From Galerina marginata (lineage: Eukaryota; Basidiomycota; Agaricomycetes; Agaricales; Galerinaceae): a DNA stretch of 64,000 nucleotides. This document shows, piece by piece, positions 57,249-64,000 of the stretch (its first letter is position 1; the number at the start of each line of letters is the position of its first letter). The stretch is from assembly GCA_023014335.1 (NCBI GenBank), contig JAECYW010000019.1, positions 1,054,001-1,118,000 on the forward strand. The letters run 5' to 3'. The notes under the pieces were generated by a model. The model saw nothing but the letters and a program-made list of their open reading frames with translations. It had not been told where the DNA came from and did no database searches. Both the position numbers and the translations under genes were made by a program.

Positions 57249-60200
57249 TTATCTACGAACGTAGAATGCCACCGCTGGTCTCCTTGTACCGCTGTATTTC
57301 ATAAATTGGACGAAATTTCCGTTGATGTTTTGACGTATTGCGGTCGAGCCGTCCATTCCGTCGTGGTACCAAATACTTCTGTTGCAGTCGATGTATCGGG
57401 CAGTGAAATGGTTACCTCCAATGTATATCACGCCTTTCAACTCGAATTCTATGTGGTCTTTGACAATTATTACGCGGTCTTCAATGTCAAAATCACCTTG
57501 GATCGGGCAAAAAAATAATGGTGGGACAGTAGCTATAAAATTTGGGTAAGTCAAGTACACGTTCGTTCCTCTGAGCCGACATTTTGTGCATATACATGTA
57601 TTTGAGGACCTGTTTTGGAGCTGTCTGGCTATTGAATTTGGGTAACCTGGACGAGGGCGATTTAAAATAATGAAAGGGGCTAAGCTAAAGTGATTCATTT
57701 CTTTGATCTTTAGACAATTTTCGCATCTTCCCAATGTAATTGAGTCTTCTGACATATCTAAAAGGTTCTCCACCACACTTTGAATATCGGTACCTACTCT
57801 ACCAAAGGGAAACTTTTTCGCGTCGTCATTGTTGTACAGTGTGCGGAGTGTGGTCCGAACATGATTTAAGTCCAAGTCTGGCTTGGTAAACTCATCAATT
57901 AGAAATTGTGTATAGCGGGAAATCCCTCTCCACTCATTAGACGCTGTCTCGCGTTTTTCACACCAGGCATTATAGAAAATAAAAAGGATAGAGTCGTAAG
58001 CGCAACTCCAATGGCGGCTGTCCCATGTTGGCCCGATGAAGTGACCACGAATTTTTTTGGCGCTTTTTTCTGGTGAAGCTTCAAGGGAAGGTGTCTGATT
58101 GGACAGCTTAATCTTCTTCGGGTTCGGAGCCATCGACGCAGCTTGTTGATGACTTGCATGAGCGTCGGATTGTTGCTGAACCGCCCTCTTTTTCCGCTTT
58201 TCGTTTCTCTCTCGCTCTAGTTTCTCTGCATATTTCTGGCGGGTTTCATTGTTCAATTTTATATCCCATAGAGCGCCTTCGTTGTCGTGTATGACATCTT
58301 CTTGGTCTGCTCGAACGAGCAAGGCGTTGTGTAGGTTTATTTTAAGCTCAGGCATTGAATTTTTCATGCCGTAGTATGTTCTCAAAGTTGGATTTCGCAA
58401 GTCAGAAACAGCTTCCTCCGGCAGGAGTTTATTATATCGCATTTCTGTCATTTTGTTCAAAATTTCGAGTTCTCTGAACTCTTGTCTTAGGTGCCCTGAT
58501 ATTCCACTAGTTATCTTGGTGTTGTCGAAGCTCTGGAGTATCGCCGTGTCCTGTGCGGTGGAACTTCGTGAAAGCGCGGTGTAAATAGCTTGATGGTTGC
58601 GACTGCGTCCTATATCGACGATATTGGTATCGCGAGTCTTCCCCTGAGATGCGTAATCGGTCATTGCGAAGAAGGGAAGAGCGGGAACTTGCCACCTTTT
58701 GACAGTTAAATGATCTCCGTTTGGTGTTCTAATCGCCAGTGGACCATGAAGGGTTGTGGGAATTGGAACGACATTTTTTGGAAGACCGCAGAATTTCACA
58801 TCTCGTGGGGGTTTGTTGAGCTTAACGAACAAAGTTTTTAATGTCTCTTTTCCGTCAGGAAGAGTTCCTGAATCCCATCCCCATACGGTGCCGTCTTGAC
58901 CTTTTGTTATGCAAAGCTCCGTGGCGTCGTTATTTCTGATCATTACGGGCATTCCTTTGCATAGTGAGAGCCGAGGAGCAATTTGGTCCTTTCCAGCGGA
59001 AGGCGGTAAGCCCCATATTTTTTCTTGCAGAGAAGGAGCCACCGAGTTGACATCAATAAACTTGATTCTCTTGCCAACCGTAACTGTTCTGGGAGCTACG
59101 ATAGAATCAACAGAGTAGAAATGGTGCAATTTTTGTTTGTGGTCCCTTGCAAATTTTTTAACACCTATTTCATTTATTCTGTCCTTCTGAGAGTTGAGGG
59201 CGGTGATGACCGCGGCATCTCGAAACTTCTTCTTTTCGAACCGGGACCCCTTCTGTGATGCAGGATTGATGACTAGAGATTTTAAGAATTTTATGTCCTC
59301 GGGTGTGCAACTGGCAAAGCGCATGTTGGTTAAGCAGGTTCGGAACGCGTCGTCATCCGCCGATTCTGATTTTTGTCTCATATTCTCTGTCAGAAGGACG
59401 ACAGTTGTAAATTGATGCCAGATAGCCCTCCCCAAGAAATTTTCTTGATGTACAACACTCGGCCGAATTCGCTGACCTGACACGGCAGTGTTATACAGCG
59501 GAATACCACCGACTGGTGGCAGTTGTGCAAAGTCGCCTAAGAGTACCACATTTAGGCCTCCAAAAATCTCAGAGTGATTGTTGGTGATTTGGCATAACCG
59601 TGCACTGATAACATACAGGTCGTGGCATGAGAGCATCGATATTTCATCAAATATGATATATTCAACCCCGCTGAATCTTTCTCGTGCATCCCGTATAAGA
59701 GTGGCCTCGTTTCTGTTCCCTCCTTCAAAGTTGGTATCGCGAATGCCTAACATAGAGTGATAAGTCGATCCGTTCAGCTGGGCAGCTGCGCTGCCGGTTG
59801 GTGCCATAATTACATATCGTCCTGTTTCTTTACGTTCACGAAATAGTCTTCGAACCGCGTGGATTACGGTTGACTTTCCCGTTCCTGCCATTCCACCCAT
59901 GTAAATTTTTAATTGTTTTGGGGCGAGGGAAGAAGCGTGATTTGCGATAATTCGAAATGCCCTTTCTTGGTCATTATTTAGTCGATGCTTTCGGACTGCC
60001 CTGTCTATTAAGCTTTGCGCTTTTGGAGTTTTGGCTTGGTAGTCATTCAAGAAGTATTTTGCATCTAGTAAACGGACCATTTCCACAGTTGCTTTTGTAT
60101 GAGTACCAGGAAGTCCGTTTAGCTGGTTCATTTCATCCTTAGTATTGCTCTGAACTCGGAGGCTTTTTAACACCGCGTCCCTTGCTATTTTCACAACATT

Positions 60201-63200
60201 TGTCCATGCAGTGGGAGAGAGGTTTATAGTGGGCGAGTTATGTTCGGCGTTGTCATTGTCGATTGTATCTTGATTATTCGACATAAAGTAGCCAGCAGAG
60301 TGAAGGATACGGTCCATTTCGTGTTCTTGGTTTCGTCGTAGAATGTCCTGTTCATTGGAAACCCACAGGTCATCATATAATCCATGTTCAACCGCTTCTT
60401 TGATGAGCTCTGAGTCTCTTTCATCTAGTTCTTGCGGGGAGTAGTTAGCTGAGTTGTGTAAGTTAGACATAAATGCAAGGGCGTGTGCGGCTTTTCTCTT
60501 TGCACTGTGGTCATCGCGTGCATCTAGACACTCGTAACGTAGATTGAAGTTCCTCATAAGCATCTTTTCCTTATCAGTGAATGTGTGGTCATTGTAAGCG
60601 CTATCCCAATTTTCGTCGGTTTTTTTGAGATCCTGTCCATGTCGAAAAGGCTTGAAAAGTGTCATCATAGCTGAACAATAATAATCCCGGTCTCCTTCGT
60701 CGGATCTGGGCAGTCCGCCTCCCAAAAAATTAGGTACAATTGTATGGAAGCGTTGCCGATTGAAAGAAGGAAAGTGAGTCAAAAACTGAGGATGGTTTCG
60801 TTGATAAGCTTCTCTCATGAAGCGCTGAAATATTAATTTTAACGCTTGTTCCCCCTTGTCTTTTAATGATTCGGGCATGTCCAGTTGGTCCATGTCGCCG
60901 AAGATAATTGGGTCGTTTCTCTCTGGTTGATCGAAAAGGTTTAGTAAATATTTGAATGACTTTATCTCTGATTTCGATCGACTATTTTTAATACTTCCTT
61001 GGATCCAGTTGTATAGGTTAATACCCTCATACCTGACTGGCCGATGTATGTAATCATGGACATTGTTTTTAATGAAGAACTTTTGGTCAAATTGACCAAT
61101 TTCTACTCTTTCACCTTTAACTTGTTCTTCGTCGAGCTGTAGGTCTAGGTCCGGGTAGTCATTTACGATAGCTTTGGGACCGTTTGTCTCTCGTCGAACT
61201 TGAGCGACATATGACCTCCAGTAGAAGGGTACAAATTTATGACTAGTGTAGTGATCATCATGTCCTAACAAATACATAGCCGCCATGGGACTTCCGATTT
61301 CAAGTTTTGTAGATAGGGAGTTGACAATTTTGAGTAATGTCCTACGCGCGCCATTCAGAGGTTTAGTGTTATCTTCTGGTTCGTCTGTCTGCTTTTGCAG
61401 AACCTCGTAAGCTGTGGTAAATAGCTGGTGAGTTTTAAGCGCCTGCTTGGTGACATAATCTGTAACATACGAAATGACAGCTTTCACAGCCGTCCCCGAT
61501 AGTAAGGAGGTTGTATCTGTATTGCATCTCATGAGTGCGCTTAAAGGAGGGGTGAAGTTATTAATGTATGGTTCTGATTTCTTCATATCGATATGTCCAT
61601 CTTCAGGGTCTACGACCGTGCGCTCGTAAAGATCCCGCGGGAATCTTGCGGCGCACGACCCGTCGGCGGTTATACATCCCTTAGGGGCATTGTTCGGTTG
61701 TCCATCTCCATCGACACTCTTACTGTTAGACGACACTCTGCATGAGTGAACATTGGAACGTAGCACAATATTATCTACTTCTTCTTTAAAGGACCGCATC
61801 CATTCAGCTGCTTGTGGGCAGAGAGAGCATCCTGTGCAGTTCTCAACCTGGCATATTTCCGGTGGCATGGATGTTAAGTATAACGTCGGGTCGTGTTGTT
61901 GTTCATGTGTATCGGTAGCGTTGTCTTGATTTTTCCCATAAACTCTTTGACGTACTTCGTCCATAGAGCCGGACAGAAAATCCCCGGAGTGTGCCGTTTC
62001 CAGGTATTCGATGAGTGCTTTTTCGAAATCTTTATTCCCGGCTTTTAACTTGTCACGAATTTCTTGTGGGCTTGGGCAACCTTTAATCCACAGGAGCATG
62101 TGGAGATGTAACGTTAATCTACCCTGTTGTTCAACCATTCCGTAATACGCGTCTGTGTCCCCGTAGAATCCTTGAGAATCGCTACCGACACCAAGTATGT
62201 GTTGAATGAATGCGTTGACCATGAAGCGGAAAAAGCGGGCAGCCGCTACCGGATTTTGAGCTACCATAGCTGTTCTTTCTTTAGCTGACAGGGGAATACT
62301 AGGCTCGAAGTCCACCTTGTTACCTGCGTAGTAGATGCATAACGGATGTCTTGAATCAGCTGGAGAGAAAGTGATGAACCACAGAGGTGCGCCTTTGAAG
62401 GACATCAACGACCATAGTTCATTCCGACGAAACTTTTTAGATGATAATGAACCTTGTACATGTCCCCCGACATGATCTAAATCATTCAATAAAGAGAAGC
62501 ATAGCTTCTCGTCTTCAGTGATTGGAGTGACGCTCTTTCCTGCGCGTAGAGATGCCGCAATATTAACGAGTGTGTGTGGATTTAATTTCGATAATCGGTC
62601 GGCAACATTTTCGAAGCTGCCTCGCTTAGATGCCAAGAAGCTACCCGTAATTGCGCTTTTCATTTGTTCGTGATTGAAAGCAATTATAGGGAAATGCACA
62701 TCATTTTGGAACCTTTTATCGTGGAACATTAGCAAGTGTTTTTTGTGTGCGGCTTCTGACAGTTTTCCTCGAAGGTGATGCTGACCGAGCCCACCATAAC
62801 CGTATGGGAAAAGCCAAGGAAACATCTTTGGGTACGCTTCTGGGTGGTCATACATTGAAAGGGGAATACCATTATGACCAATTCCTAACACCTTCCCTTC
62901 CGCTTGCAAGTGCCTGAGTGCTAATGCTTTCATGGCTTTTGGCGATAGCGTTGAGTACTCTTCTCCAGTCAGGCCATGCACGGTGAATGGGCATGGACCC
63001 TCTTCAGTTCCTTCTTCAATATCATTGTCATTCAAGCTCATCTCTGAAGGGAGCTTGTTTCCGTCACTTTCTGTCTTCCGGTACTCCACGGCCACGGGAA
63101 TGCCATGTTCGGGATAAGTCAACAAGTTTTCTTCTGAGATTTCTAGGTCTTCATATTCGCGGTTGTTTAGCTTTAACCAATTTAATGCTTCCGCAACTTT

Positions 63201-64000
63201 GTTACGCCTCACAAGTAAAGGTGTCCGGGCAAAGTCTTCAGGAGTGGGGGCTGAACTCCCCATGTAGACAAAGGCAAGAACTTCATCGAGATCGGCCCTG
63301 GGAGGTGGGAGTACTTTGTATAATTGGGGAATCGGGTTACTGAGCATAACCACGTTCGCAATCATTTTAGCCCGGCCGGAGGACACGCGAACTAGACAAC
63401 GGTTGTGTCTGATTCGTGGTATTAGCATCTGCTCGGCAAAAGTTAGATTCTGCAGTACCTCTGGCACGTTCCCTATCCACAACCCGTTTGCTAGTGAGTT
63501 AACGGGGATCTCTCCTAATTTCAATGTATTGTGACACGGTACACATACTCCTGTGCAGCCGGCTTCTAAAATTGGCTCGTCAATGGGTTCGATTGGATCA
63601 GATATTACTTTTCTCTCCTTTCTCGTTAAGTGACTGCGCAGTAAGTTCATGTCACAAGCGGCCTCAGATATCGGAATGAGTGTACGTTCGAGAGTTAACG
63701 CACCACATGCCGCACAGCCTGACTCCTGTACGTTGGCGGGATCAAACTCTGATGCACAAGCCGTCATCGTCTTGTGTAGTTTACGAGGAGTGAGTGGTTC
63801 GGGAGGGAACTGGACAGGGGATTCGATTATTTCGGGTTGACTGGCAGGTTTCTCCAGCAAGGTAACAAACATTGGGCAAGAGTTGCAGGTGTGGGACTTC
63901 AAAGCCTCGATGATCTTTGTGACAGGCGCATTTTGATGAGCAACTATAGCGTGGCGTGCCGCAATCAAACGTAATACTGGTAGAGGTTGGGTGTCGCAGA
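57249..64000 (-). mobile_element. Helitron Rep-helicase gene with C-terminal protease-like domain (5' end outside window)
   Basis: One reading frame without stops from the right edge to 57249, at least 2239 residues. Order (residues counted from 63968): Cys-rich N-terminus (HTCNSCPMF; CAACGAL; CTGVCVPCHNTLK) of the DUF6570 type; Helitron-like N domain with the HUH motif LHLHMLLW near 620; paired Rep tyrosines in SYVTDYVTKQ near 833; Pif1-type helicase with Walker A MGGMAGTGKST near 1357 and IIFDEISML near 1435; a basic linker; then a cysteine-protease-like domain (about 1974-2239) with WSCAYDS, CENCLK/CTKCRL zinc-like Cys pairs and a GNHFTARYID ... WYHDG His/Asp pair. Helitrons transpose by rolling-circle replication. 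The intact frame implies a young, possibly active copy. Confidence 0.9.

Overview
The window reads as nuclear DNA of a mushroom-forming basidiomycete (Agaricomycetes). Genes carry many 45-75 bp GT-AG introns. The gene set includes BCS1-like AAA ATPases with a fungal-type C-terminal tail, a GMC oxidoreductase, a heme-thiolate peroxidase, a many-exon GH3 glucosidase, a MYND/ankyrin protein and a Helitron of the type common in these fungi. I name no species. Exon coordinates were derived by hand from splice signals and reading frame.

Layout. 0-5.7 kb: the 3' end of one BCS1-like gene, a complete BCS1-like paralogue, and a reverse-strand single-pass membrane protein. 6.1-8.0 kb: a 1.9 kb non-autonomous DNA transposon with terminal inverted repeats, a 7 bp target duplication and phased subterminal repeats. 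8-11 kb: no supported gene. 11.3-15.0 kb: an 18-exon secreted subtilisin with a protease-associated domain. 16.3-18.0 kb: an ankyrin/SEC-C-like/MYND protein. 18.2-18.86 kb: three tRNA-like genes, two inside exact 255 bp tandem units and a third on a truncated unit. 18.9-22.2 kb: mostly featureless.

22.2-35.6 kb is the most unusual part. It is a tandem array of five single-pass membrane protein genes (one broken). The four intact ones end in a short helix followed by PPPEY or PPPDY, a PPxY motif. They are interleaved with decayed copies of an F-box-like gene whose only intact copy (34383-35567, reverse strand) also carries PPxY motifs. A repeated non-coding module lies between the copies. The unit appears to have duplicated repeatedly as a convergent gene pair.

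36.8-40.0 kb: an OTU-family deubiquitinase with a coding hexanucleotide repeat. 42.6-46.5 kb: two unrecognised proteins and a heme-thiolate peroxidase. 47.1-47.7 kb: ribosomal protein eL22. 48.6-52.4 kb: an 18-exon GH3 beta-glucosidase. 53.6-55.0 kb: a 5'-truncated GMC oxidoreductase. 56.4-56.9 kb: a small unknown protein. 57.2-64.0 kb: an intact reading frame of a Helitron Rep-helicase fused to a C-terminal cysteine-protease-like domain, running off the right edge.

Secreted or oxidative enzymes (subtilisin, GH3 glucosidase, GMC, peroxidase) are scattered, not co-directional, and do not form an obvious pathway cluster. The genes that look functionally linked are the membrane PPxY array and its F-box-like partner, both plausibly feeding ubiquitin ligases. 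That link is inference.
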